Positions 13,733-21,000 of a DNA stretch of 39,755 nucleotides are shown here, piece by piece (the stretch's first letter is position 1; every line of letters begins with the position of its first letter). The notes under the pieces were generated by a model. It ran no database searches. It was not told where the DNA came from and worked only from the letters and a program-made list of their open reading frames with translations. The stretch comes from Anaerolineales bacterium HSG25 (GTDB lineage: Bacteria; Chloroflexota; Anaerolineae; 4572-78; J111): NCBI GenBank assembly GCA_030377865.1, contig JAUCGA010000028.1, forward strand, positions 1 to 39,755, given 5' to 3'. Both the position numbers and the translations under genes were made by a program.

Positions 13733-14614
13733 ATGACAACACACCCCCCAACAATGACCAAATCAACCGCAATGGAAGGACCTAAGACTAAACCAATTTC
13801 AACAACCCGTATTTTGCTATATGTCTTTATTATTGGATTTACCTTGGTCTACATGGCCCCATTTTTTGGAGCGATAATCACCTCGCTCCGTACTCAGGAT
13901 GATATTACGCTCAACGGTTTTTGGAGTATTCCGACAGCTATAACGTTTGAAAACTATCCCAGAGCTTGGGAACAAGGGAATGTAAATCGGTATCTCCTCA
14001 ACAGTTTTATCATCACTATTCCGGCGCTTATTGGCACGATTTTCCTATCGTCACTCTCAGCCTTTGCCTTGGCTCGATATAAGTTTCCGGGTAATCAGTT
14101 AATCTATTTTATCTACGTGGCCGGAACCATGCTCCCCTTCCAGATTCTAATCCTGCCGATTTTCCTTCTCAGCAATGCTACCGGACTGTATAACACCTAC
14201 TGGAGCCTGATTGTTACCCATGTCGCCTTTCAGATGGGGTTTTGTACCTTTGTATTACGGAACTTTATGAAAACCCTGCCCGGCGAAATCATGGACGCGG
14301 CTCGTATCGACGGAGCCTCAGAATGGGGCATCTACTGGAAGATTGTCATGCCTCTGACTGTGCCCGGTATCGCCGCTGTAGCCACGTTGGAGTTCACTTG
14401 GATATTCAACGACTACTTATGGGCGTTAATGCTGATTCAAGATGACAGTCTTAAACCGGTTACGGCTGGACTGTCCACCCTGCAAGGTCAGTTTATCACC
14501 AACTGGCCGATGATTGTGGCCGGAGCGTTACTTGCCGCCCTGCCCACCCTGATTGTGTTCTTTGCTTTACAACGATACTTCATCGGCGGTTTGACCTTAG
14601 GGTCAGGCAAATAG
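13733..14614 (+). CDS. Sugar ABC transporter permease, MalG/UgpE type
   Basis: Partner of the preceding permease. 293 residues; first membrane helix at about 26-48, then five more. The EAA-type loop is at about 188-207 (DAARIDGASEWGIYWKIVMP), and the C-terminus ends in the family-typical YFIGGLTLGSGK. The ATG is 2 bases after the upstream stop, with GGAG inside the upstream gene, so the two are translationally coupled. The beta-galactosidase gene follows after 117 bases, in the same direction. Confidence 0.95.
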   Translation: MTTHPPTMTKSTAMEGPKTKPISTTRILLYVFIIGFTLVYMAPFFGAIITSLRTQDDITLNGFWSIPTAITFENYPRAWEQGNVNRYLLNSFIITIPALIGTIFLSSLSAFALARYKFPGNQLIYFIYVAGTMLPFQILILPIFLLSNATGLYNTYWSLIVTHVAFQMGFCTFVLRNFMKTLPGEIMDAARIDGASEWGIYWKIVMPLTVPGIAAVATLEFTWIFNDYLWALMLIQDDSLKPVTAGLSTLQGQFITNWPMIVAGALLAALPTLIVFFALQRYFIGGLTLGSGK

Positions 14615-14650
14615 GATTTACGATTTTGGATTGCCGATTTTAGATTAAAA

Positions 14651-14727
14651 CGTGATGCGTGATACGTGATACGTGAGTTGGTCTGTATGCCATCTCACGC
14701 ATCACGTTTCACGCATCACGCATCACA
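14651..14727. repeat. Hairpin with arms of 7-bp iterations upstream of the GH42 gene
   Basis: The left arm iterates GATRCGT three times (14654-14674), and the right arm iterates ACGCATC/ACGTTTC four times. It fills the space between the permease and the beta-galactosidase ATG, so that gene's leader would fold into a strong stem just before its start. The same heptamer appears in the hairpin at 30327-30396. Confidence 0.75.
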
Positions 14728-14731
14728 AACC

Positions 14732-16708
14732 ATGAAACTAGGTGTTGATTACTATCCCGAACATTGGCCGCAAGAACGCTGGGCGGTTGATGCCAAAATG
14801 ATGGCCGACCTCGGTTTGACCTACGTCCGAGTTGGCGAGTTTGCTTGGGGCTTGTTTGAACCCAGCGAAGAAGATATTAATTTCGACTGGCTCGATACAG
14901 CCATCGACATATTACGAAACGAAGGTTTACAGTTAATTCTCGGTACGCCTACCCCCACCCCACCCCCTTGGTTAACGGCTAACTATGACGTTTTGCAACG
15001 TGATGAACGCGGTATTACACTAAATGTGGGCAGTCGGCGGCATGTGTGCGCCAACAATCCGGCCTATCAAATTCATAGCCAACGGATTGTCATGGCAATG
15101 GCGCAACATTATGCCTCCTATCCGGGGGTGTTCGGCTGGCAGGTTGACAATGAATTCAGTTGTCATCGTACCACCCGCTGTTACTGCGACCATTGCCGTC
15201 AAGCCTTTCAAACATGGGCGCAGAAAAAGTACAAAACACTCGACCAACTCAACGAGGCTTGGGGCACGGTTTTTTGGAGCGCCACCTACACCGACTGGTC
15301 GGAAATTCCTCTACCCATGTACTCCTCGGCTCAACAGAATCCGAGTCTGCAACTTGATTTTCGACGCTTCTCCTCCGACAGTTGGGTAGCCTACCAAAAA
15401 CAACAAATCGACATTATCCGCAAATATGTTGACCCCGCGCACCAGATTACCCATAACTTTATGGGTTTGAGTGACGACAACGTTGATATGCAAGACTATT
15501 TTGACATGGCCGCCGACCTCGATTTTGTCTCGTGGGATAACTATCCGCAGGGATCCAAAGGGCCGTATGATGTTGCCCTGAACCATGATTTCATGCGCGG
15601 CTTCAAACAACAAGGTTACTGGGTGATGGAACAACAGCCCGGCGTGGTCAATTGGGATAAGTACAATCGTCCCGTGCCACCCAAACAGGTACGCCTATGG
15701 AGTTACCAAGGTTTGGCGCATGGTGCTGAGGGTATGGTCTACTTCCGTTGGCGAGCGGTGCGGTATGGGCAAGAGCAGTACCACATGGGCGTTTTACGTC
15801 AAGATGGCTCCAAAACCCGCCTACATGGTGAAGCGGCGCAACTCCATGCTGAACTCGAACGTCTGCCCAACTTCGCCCGTACTCCGGCTGAGGTGGCGAT
15901 TCTGTTCGACTATAGCGACTGGTGGACAATTCAAATCGACCCCCATCAGCATGACTTCTCTTACCATAAACAGGTCGGAGCCATGTATCGCCATTTGTGG
16001 CAAGCCGGCATCTCAGTTGATATTGTTCGTCGCGGTACTACCGATTTGAGCGCCTACAAAACGGTCATCGTACCCTCGCCCATTTTGATTGATGAGGTCG
16101 AGCTAGAGACATGGCAACGGTATGTCGAATCGGGTGGACGATTGGCCGTCACCTGCCGCGCTTTTGTGAAAGACAAAAATAGCATCTGGACGGATCAACC
16201 CTTACCCGCTCACTTAGACGAATTGTTAGGGGTTAAGCTGGAAGAGTATCTCGGTATCCCGCCTGACATGGACTGCACAGTCAGCAATATTGAACGAACC
16301 GACAGGCACGGCTACCAACTTTGGGCAGATGTATTAGAGCCAACCACCGCCGAACCGCTCATGTTCTACAGTAACCAATACTGGGCCGGAAAAGTCGCGG
16401 CCACGGTCAACAAAGTCGGCCAAGGCATGGCTGTTACCATCGGTTACCTCAGTGAGCCATTTTTTGCCCCGTCGGTGTGGCAGGCTTTAGGGCTTAATAA
16501 ACTGGCCTTACCGTTTAATCTCCCCGCTAGTGTTGAAGCTACCCGCATCAGTTTTGAGGATGGCGGCGAGGGACTGTTATTGCTGAATCACAACGAAAAT
16601 AGAACGACTGTTGAGTTCTCTCAGGCAGTTGATGCGTTGTTGCATGAGCAATCAGATGTGATCAGTTTGCCGTTGGCTCCGCTGGCGGTGGCGGTCATTC
16701 GCTGGTAA
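14732..16708 (+). CDS. Beta-galactosidase, GH42 family
   Basis: Cytosolic hydrolysis of beta-galactosides (or related alpha-L-arabinosides) imported by the transporter. 658 residues from the ATG at 14732, typical of the family, starting with the classic MKLGVDYYPEHWP. A TIM barrel carries the acid/base Glu141 in WQVDNEF and the probable nucleophile Glu300 in WVMEQQPG. Cys106, Cys150, Cys152 and Cys155 match the zinc site of the Thermus A4 enzyme in both spacing and number. A trimerisation domain and a small C-terminal beta domain follow. The in-frame GTG at 14666 is rejected because the 22 extra residues are translated hairpin repeat. No good Shine-Dalgarno is visible; the repeat occupies that place, so expression may depend on coupling or leader structure. 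Confidence 0.95.
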   Translation: MKLGVDYYPEHWPQERWAVDAKMMADLGLTYVRVGEFAWGLFEPSEEDINFDWLDTAIDILRNEGLQLILGTPTPTPPPWLTANYDVLQRDERGITLNVGSRRHVCANNPAYQIHSQRIVMAMAQHYASYPGVFGWQVDNEFSCHRTTRCYCDHCRQAFQTWAQKKYKTLDQLNEAWGTVFWSATYTDWSEIPLPMYSSAQQNPSLQLDFRRFSSDSWVAYQKQQIDIIRKYVDPAHQITHNFMGLSDDNVDMQDYFDMAADLDFVSWDNYPQGSKGPYDVALNHDFMRGFKQQGYWVMEQQPGVVNWDKYNRPVPPKQVRLWSYQGLAHGAEGMVYFRWRAVRYGQEQYHMGVLRQDGSKTRLHGEAAQLHAELERLPNFARTPAEVAILFDYSDWWTIQIDPHQHDFSYHKQVGAMYRHLWQAGISVDIVRRGTTDLSAYKTVIVPSPILIDEVELETWQRYVESGGRLAVTCRAFVKDKNSIWTDQPLPAHLDELLGVKLEEYLGIPPDMDCTVSNIERTDRHGYQLWADVLEPTTAEPLMFYSNQYWAGKVAATVNKVGQGMAVTIGYLSEPFFAPSVWQALGLNKLALPFNLPASVEATRISFEDGGEGLLLLNHNENRTTVEFSQAVDALLHEQSDVISLPLAPLAVAVIRW

Positions 16709-16718
16709 TAGTTGTTAG

Positions 16719-16772
16719 GCCAGAATCGAAGTAGCCCACTTCTGTACAGGAGTGGGCTACTTCGATTCTGGC
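16719..16772. terminator. 22-bp perfect inverted repeat after the GH42 gene
   Basis: GCCAGAATCGAAGTAGCCCA.. (16719-16740) and its exact complement (16751-16772) with a 10-base loop, 10 bases after the stop. No T-tract follows, so it may protect the 3' end of the mRNA or stop transcripts in another way. Confidence 0.6.
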
Positions 16773-16854
16773 GCGGTTGTGCCGAGAGAGGAGTCTGGTA
16801 ATCACCTGCGAGGTGTGGCTTTCTCCTCGTAGGTGTTGAGCGATACAAAACAAA

Positions 16855-16880
16855 CGGCTCAATCTTGATAGATTGAGCCG
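16855..16880 (-). terminator. Terminator of the toxin-antitoxin operon
   Basis: CGGCTCAATCT (16855-16865), loop TGAT, AGATTGAGCCG (16870-16880). Read on the minus strand it lies 2 bases after the toxin stop and is followed by TTTGTTTTGT. Confidence 0.8.
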
Positions 16881-16882
16881 GA

Positions 16883-17146
16883 TTAGTTGAGATTTATTTT
16901 TTTAAAGATAGCAACAACCCTAATGAGGTGAAACGCCTCAAAGATGTTGTAGACGATACGGTACAGAGTTGTTTCACAAAAGTAAGCTATCCCATCAGCC
17001 GCTTCAGGGATGGGTACGGCTTGAACTCCGCGAGGTTTAGGAGTTTCTTGAAATTTCTGTAATTGCCCTAAAATTTCGTGAACCTCAGTGTGATTAAAGC
17101 TCTGTAAATCATTTAGTGCGGCATCAGATAGTTCAACGTTGTACAT
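16883..17146 (-). CDS. RelE/ParE-family toxin
   Basis: 87 residues, the usual size of this fold. Features of the superfamily: YNVELSDAALNDLQSF (strand plus first helix), an arginine (Arg39) and tyrosine/arginine pair in LYRIVYNI (about 68-75), and a final strand HLIRVVAIF. The sequence cannot tell mRNA cleavage (RelE) from gyrase poisoning (ParE). Its start overlaps the end of the upstream antitoxin by 14 bases, the normal order for a type II pair, so production is coupled to that of the antitoxin. The toxin ends next to its terminator. Confidence 0.88.
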   Translation of the reverse strand: MYNVELSDAALNDLQSFNHTEVHEILGQLQKFQETPKPRGVQAVPIPEAADGIAYFCETTLYRIVYNIFEAFHLIRVVAIFKKINLN

Positions 17147-17462
17147 GCGTATCGCCTATTATAGGCGAAAAATTCTGCATGACAACTTGAGAGAGTGGTA
17201 CCCCTCCCATAGCTCCATCATTAATTTGACGGAGACGTTCGCGCGTTTCAACAATTTGTAGCTCACGTTCAGTTGATTCAAGGCGATTCATTAACGATTG
17301 GTAAGTATTATAGTCTTGGACAACTGCTACCGGTTGCCCTTGGTTGACCAGGAAAACCCGCGATTCCTCTACTGTTTCACCCGATTTTACTTGTGATACA
17401 ATGCTTCGAGTTGTACTACACAAGGCCTTAAGTTGGGTACTGTCTCGTCGTTTACGTTTCAT
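17133..17462 (-). CDS. Phd/YefM-like antitoxin
   Basis: 109 residues. The core at about 35-58 (FLVNQGQPVAVVQDYNTYQS) matches the prevent-host-death fold, in which the N-terminal part binds operator DNA. A charged helix (about 59-90) precedes a flexible C-terminal tail likely to wrap the toxin. The basic start MKRKRRD is unusual but fits DNA binding. It is first in the operon and overlaps the toxin start by 14 bases. Autorepression is expected from the family; no clear operator palindrome stood out upstream. It carries a TA pair typical of accessory DNA, although the flanks show only small repeats. Confidence 0.85.
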   Translation of the reverse strand: MKRKRRDSTQLKALCSTTRSIVSQVKSGETVEESRVFLVNQGQPVAVVQDYNTYQSLMNRLESTERELQIVETRERLRQINDGAMGGVPLSQVVMQNFSPIIGDTHVQR

Positions 17463-17610
17463 TTAATAGTTCTCCTGAAAAAAATTAACATAAAGATTAT
17501 AACACAACTTAACCTTGTATGTGAGTAGGCAAAAAAGCGAATATATCCATTCTATATATAGGCCAATTGGCTTAGTGTGTCAACCAAATAACAAAATCAT
17601 TGATTTTTTG

Positions 17611-17711
17611 TGTAGTTCAAGATGATGTTGGAGTGCAATGGGTTCAGCCATTGCTTGTGGCAACAGCTAAAGCCGTTGCACTCCGTTTTCAACATCAAAC
17701 TAATCACTACA
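17611..17711. mobile_element. 101-bp palindromic element with 17-bp duplication at the btpA-like stop
   Basis: Ends TGTAGTTCAAGATGATG and, in reverse complement, TGTAGTGATTAGTTTGATG; interior GGAGTGCAATGGGTTCAGCC facing GGCTTTAGC...GCACTCC arms. AAATCATTGATTTTTTG (17594-17610) and AAATTATTGATTTTTTG (17712-17728) flank it, a 17-bp direct repeat with one C/T difference. The right copy includes the last codons and stop of the BtpA-family gene. Same family as 10949-11051. Confidence 0.85.
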
Positions 17712-17714
17712 AAA

Positions 17715-18524
17715 TTATTGATTTTTTGACCGTAATTTATAGATATGCTTCATAAAGGTTTCCACTCTCTTAAGCGAAACAGGTTCAGTCCAATGTCCAT
17801 TTTCCTTAAAATATGAGCCGATAATCAATCCATCTGCTATGGCGAGGTAATCGTCCACATTATCTATAGTAACTCCAGAGCCAACCAGTACCGGAATATC
17901 AACGCTGGCCTTAACACGAGTCAGTTCATCTAGGCTGGCACTTGTTCCGGTCGCGACACCTGTCACGATAACCCCATCGCTAAGGAAAAATTCAGCCGCA
18001 TGAGCCACCTCGGTAATATCTACATCAGCCGTAATGGCATGAGAGCTATGCTTCTTTTTGATGTCAGTTAATACCAAAATATCATCCGCCCCGATCTGTT
18101 TTCGATAGCGTAATATCTTAGCCGCCTGACCATCAATCAACCCCTCATCCGCCACATGGCTAAAAACAAAGCCCTCGGCACGAATAAAATCTAACCCTGC
18201 CGCGTGAGCTACGCCTAAGGCTTCAACATTTGCACCCGCTAAAATTTGAATGCCGCATGGCAGTCCTGTCGTGTTCTTGACCTCGTATCCTACGACGGTC
18301 ATAGCCGCTACAATCTCTGGGCCAACGGTCTGGTTACAATACGGCACATCGTGCATGTTCTCAATCGCCAAAATATCGACCCCTGCCTGTTTATATAACC
18401 GCGCTTCCGCCTTTGCTTTGGCGATAATTTGTGATAATCCAAACGTTGATTTCGGTGTGCCGGGTAAAGCATCGACATGAATCATACCAATAATAGTTTT
18501 ACTGTTTTTAAGAAAATTGTCCAT
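17715..18524 (-). CDS. btpA: BtpA/SgcQ family TIM-barrel protein
   Basis: 269 residues; the start MIHVDALPGTP (about 14-24), IENMHDVPY (about 55-63) and the C-terminal phosphate-binding stretch VLVGSGVTIDNVDDY are typical of the BtpA/SgcQ family. BtpA is known in cyanobacteria for photosystem I stability, but homologues are widespread in non-phototrophs, often next to sugar genes, and are probably (beta/alpha)8 phosphosugar-type enzymes. No photosynthesis gene is here, so an enzymatic role in sugar metabolism is more likely; substrate unknown. ATG at 18524 has only a weak TAGAG before it. The gene is bracketed by mobile elements: one 14 bases before the start, one whose duplication holds the stop. 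A tenth of a kilobase of promoter DNA is thus replaced by repeat. Confidence 0.88.
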   Translation of the reverse strand: MDNFLKNSKTIIGMIHVDALPGTPKSTFGLSQIIAKAKAEARLYKQAGVDILAIENMHDVPYCNQTVGPEIVAAMTVVGYEVKNTTGLPCGIQILAGANVEALGVAHAAGLDFIRAEGFVFSHVADEGLIDGQAAKILRYRKQIGADDILVLTDIKKKHSSHAITADVDITEVAHAAEFFLSDGVIVTGVATGTSASLDELTRVKASVDIPVLVGSGVTIDNVDDYLAIADGLIIGSYFKENGHWTEPVSLKRVETFMKHIYKLRSKNQ

Positions 18525-18537
18525 AACTCTAATTTAA

Positions 18538-18689
18538 CAGAAGTTTATCATTTCAACATGACTAAAACAATATCTGACAGGATTAACAGGATTGACAGGA
18601 TTACAAGTAAAAAAATCCTGTTAATCCTATCAAAAAATGCTTTTGATTTTGTCAGCATGTCAGGTCATGAATGAATCGATAAACTTTTG
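18538..18689. mobile_element. 152-bp 9-bp-arm hairpin element with ATTTAA duplication
   Basis: Ends CAGAAGTTTATCATTTCA and, in reverse complement, CAAAAGTTTATCGATTCA. ATTTAA flanks both sides (18532-18537, 18690-18695). Arms hold ACAGGATTA, ACAGGATTG, ACAGGATTA and the complements. Best-preserved copy together with 5171-5330; it fixes the family's tips and 6-bp duplication. Confidence 0.85.
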
Positions 18690-18695
18690 ATTTAA

Positions 18696-18736
18696 ATATG
18701 TAAGGGGCAGGTAACAATTACCTGCCCCTTACATAT
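18696..18736. repeat. 19-bp perfect inverted repeat
   Basis: ATATGTAAGGGGCAGGTAA (18696-18714), loop CAA, and its exact complement (18718-18736). A second, weaker hairpin GCAAAAGCTC...GAGCTTTTGC follows at 18753-18783. They lie in the 1-kb gene-poor gap between the btpA-like and kinase genes. Confidence 0.7.
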
Positions 18737-18808
18737 AAGTTGCCATTAATCAGCAAAAGCTCAGCTTTACGCCGAGCTTTTGCCTAAACAAAGGAGAAAA
18801 ACCTGACT

Positions 18809-18880
18809 ATGCAGATATCTTTTGGCACCCCAACCATCAGAGTATCCACACCGTCACAAATCCAACAAGGAGAATGTTGA
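18809..18880 (+). CDS. Possible small ORF 1 (23 residues)
   Basis: ATG at 18809 with AAAGGAGAAA about 12 bases upstream; product MQISFGTPTIRVSTPSQIQQ plus GEC. Its stop TGA directly abuts the ATG of the next small frame (TGAATG), and its end carries AAGGAG for that gene. The sequence does not look like any known peptide. Tandem arrangement and ribosome sites suggest translation, but the region could equally be decayed. Confidence 0.3.
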   Translation: MQISFGTPTIRVSTPSQIQQGEC

Positions 18881-18985
18881 ATGTCTACGCTATCATTATA
18901 CAACAGGTTGATAAATTTTTCAATAACCTCAGTACCTATTTCCCGTAATCAATTTGAGAAATCACCTCATCCATTTATAAAATAG
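18881..18985 (+). CDS. Possible small ORF 2 (34 residues)
   Basis: ATG at 18881, AAGGAG 10 bases before it inside the first small frame; product begins MSTLSLYNRLINFSITSV and ends HPFIK. Mixed hydrophobic and polar, no membrane helix. Another unassigned frame starts at 18998 (MLTDRYIIQNVACRVTG...) but runs into a GC-rich repeat, so it may be the broken end of a former gene. Function unknown. Confidence 0.3.
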   Translation: MSTLSLYNRLINFSITSVPISRNQFEKSPHPFIK

Positions 18986-19107
18986 GACAATATTGCCATG
19001 TTGACTGATCGTTATATCATACAGAACGTAGCCTGTAGAGTCACCGGACATATTGAAATCAACCCAAAGCCTTTCCGTTGCGGGTTCAGGCTCGTCTGTT
19101 TGACAAA

Positions 19108-19221
19108 AGTTCTACCCCCTCCCAACCTCCCCCTGCCAGGGGGAGGAGCTATCGTCCTCGCCTGAAATTACTCGCACGGACAAAACTTCCCCCCTTGCAG
19201 GGGGGATTGAGGGGGGTAGAG
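19108..19221. repeat. GC-rich palindromic repeat (CTACCCCC...GGGGGTAG), copy 2
   Basis: Starts TTCTACCCCCTCCCAACCTC, ends GGGGGGTAGAGTG, with CCCCCTGCCAGGGGG and CCCCCCTTGCAGGGGGG hairpins. Relative of 1736-1816. Confidence 0.7.
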
Positions 19222-19289
19222 TGCTACTCCGGCCATAATATCCAAATGTGGGGTGACTCTACAAGCGTAGCCAAGTAGTCAGAATTTAG

Positions 19290-19413
19290 GTAGTGTTGAC
19301 TGATAGCCTTGGATTAAAGCCACAAGGTTAAGAGCTTCAAGACCGCTAAAAGCGGCCTAAATAGCTGGCTTCAGCCTGCTTTAGCTTTTAGCATTGGGAT
19401 TGATTCCGATACT
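19290..19413. repeat. TGTTGACTGATAGCCTTGG repeat, copy 1
   Basis: Starts TAGTGTTGACTGATAGCC and holds AAAGCCACAAGGTTAAGAGC, GACCGCTAAAAGCGG and GCTGGCTTCAGCC hairpins. A diverged copy is at 32656-32780 and a head fragment at 8928-8950. Non-coding. Confidence 0.7.
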
Positions 19414-19421
19414 TTGTTATG

Positions 19422-19512
19422 GTAAATATTCAGTGAACTCGCCAGAAAGAGTGTCAGAAACCCGATTTCTTAAAGAAATCGGGTTTCTAGGGCTACTTTA
19501 CTGAACTTTTAC
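19422..19512. mobile_element. 91-bp GTAA-ended element with 8-bp duplication, copy 2
   Basis: Same 91-bp length and same tips as 9456-9546. Flanked by TTGTTATG (19414-19421) and TTGTCATG (19513-19520), an 8-bp duplication with one T/C difference. It ends 12 bases downstream of the hybrid kinase stop (19525). Confidence 0.88.
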
Positions 19513-19524
19513 TTGTCATGGGTA

Positions 19525-21000
19525 TTACAAATAACTCTTTACTAAGGTTAAAATTCCCTTACTATCAAATGCTTGAGCTAAAGTATCTATATGGTCAGTA
19601 AAAGGACGGTACTGTTCATCTGTCTCAGCAACTTGGACTATCCACTGTTGCATTTTTCTCATACTGCCCCGTTTAGCCAACAGGTATAGTTCGGTTAGTT
19701 TTTCTTTCGGTGGAACGATAAAAGCAGAAACGTGGACATTCAAAACCTCAGTTGAGGATTTTGCCCCATTCATAGATGATAACCAATCTCCCTCAGGCAG
19801 TTCGCCATCCGCCGGAAGTGTGGCCTTAAAGGTAGTACCTTGACCAACGTCACTCTCTACCCATATTCGTCCCCCGTGCCGTTCTACCATCTCGTAGCAC
19901 ATGATCAATCCTAAACCAGTTCCTTTTTCATCATCCGTACCAAGTGTGGTATGATATTCGTTAATTTTGAACAGCCGGTTTATATCAGGCTGACTAATCC
20001 CCACGCCAGTATCGGAGACCCACAACTCCACAAATTCACGTTTTTGAGATTGTGTTTCATGCTTCTGGGCGCTGATTGATACCTGCCCACTGTGCGGAGT
20101 AAATTTAAGGGCATTGCTCATTAAATTTCGGATGATAGTTTTTAGCATGTTTTCATCAACATTTAGATAAATGGGGATCTGTAGCCTGTTTTCGAGAGTT
20201 ATCTGCTTGTTAAGAGCCACGTCAGCGAGCAGGTTAATCGTTTGGTCGATGATTTCGGTTAAATTCAGCCGACCGGGTTGATACTCCATGCGCCCCATTT
20301 GGATGCGTGCCCATTGCAACAGGGTTTCGAGTAAGTTAAACATGCATGTAGCCGTTCGATGTAAGCTTTGCCCCATCTCTTCGACCTGTTCGGGGCTGTA
20401 TGTTTGCCCGATTTTAGCCAATCGTTCGGTATTGCCTAACAATGGAATAAACGGCCCTTTTAGGTCATGAGCAATAATTGAAAAAAACCTATCCTTGCTG
20501 GCATTCGTCTCCGCGAGTTCATTGTTTTTGGCCTGTAACTCTTCGGCTTGAGCTTGGAGTTGATTGGTTTGGGAGGCTAATTTTTCTGCTTGTTGTTGTA
20601 ACTGCCTTGTTTGGGCTTGAATCCGCAAATGGGTCGTTACTCTGGCTAGAACCTCACGCTGTTGTATCGGCTTGGTCACATAATCGACGGCCCCCACATC
20701 AAACCCTTTAACCTTGTCATCCTCACTGGCTAAAGCAGTCATGAAAATAACTGGAATATCCTTGGTGGCTTCGTTAGCTTTTAGCCGTTGACAGACTTCA
20801 AAGCCAGTCAATCGCGGCATCATCACATCTAAAACAATGAGGTCAATCTGCTCTTCATCAACCACTTCTAGAGCTTCCTCGCCATCCATTGCCGTAATGA
20901 TTTCTAAATCGTAGGCGCTGAGATAATCGACCAATACTCGGAGGTTGGTCGGGTTATCATCAACAATTAAAACTAGATAATCTTCTAAGATTACATTCAT
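19525..21000 (-). CDS. Response regulator-histidine kinase hybrid
   Basis: 491 residues, soluble. Receiver domain 8-125 with phosphoacceptor Asp58 and Lys110; a Gln-rich coiled coil (about 126-168); phosphoacceptor helix with IIAHDLKGPF (His178); HATPase domain with NLMSNALKFTP, DTGVGIS and GTGLGLIM; then an ~80-residue helical C-terminal domain (about 410-491, KEKLTELYLLAKRGSMRKMQ...YRPF). The same C-terminal domain ends the upstream kinase; it resembles an HPt-like helical bundle but I see no phosphorylatable His in it. The ATG overlaps the upstream stop (ATGA), so both kinases are made together, and the receiver may take phosphate from the upstream kinase. No DNA-binding output is in the locus. 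Confidence 0.94.
   Translation of the reverse strand: MNVILEDYLVLIVDDNPTNLRVLVDYLSAYDLEIITAMDGEEALEVVDEEQIDLIVLDVMMPRLTGFEVCQRLKANEATKDIPVIFMTALASEDDKVKGFDVGAVDYVTKPIQQREVLARVTTHLRIQAQTRQLQQQAEKLASQTNQLQAQAEELQAKNNELAETNASKDRFFSIIAHDLKGPFIPLLGNTERLAKIGQTYSPEQVEEMGQSLHRTATCMFNLLETLLQWARIQMGRMEYQPGRLNLTEIIDQTINLLADVALNKQITLENRLQIPIYLNVDENMLKTIIRNLMSNALKFTPHSGQVSISAQKHETQSQKREFVELWVSDTGVGISQPDINRLFKINEYHTTLGTDDEKGTGLGLIMCYEMVERHGGRIWVESDVGQGTTFKATLPADGELPEGDWLSSMNGAKSSTEVLNVHVSAFIVPPKEKLTELYLLAKRGSMRKMQQWIVQVAETDEQYRPFTDHIDTLAQAFDSKGILTLVKSYL

Noticed and set aside
14666-14731. N-terminal extension of the beta-galactosidase
   Set aside because: The 22 residues come from the heptamer hairpin, and GH42 proteins start at MKLGVDYYPEHWP.
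17715-18524. Evidence of photosynthesis from the btpA-like gene
   Set aside because: The family is common in non-phototrophs and no other photosynthesis gene is present.
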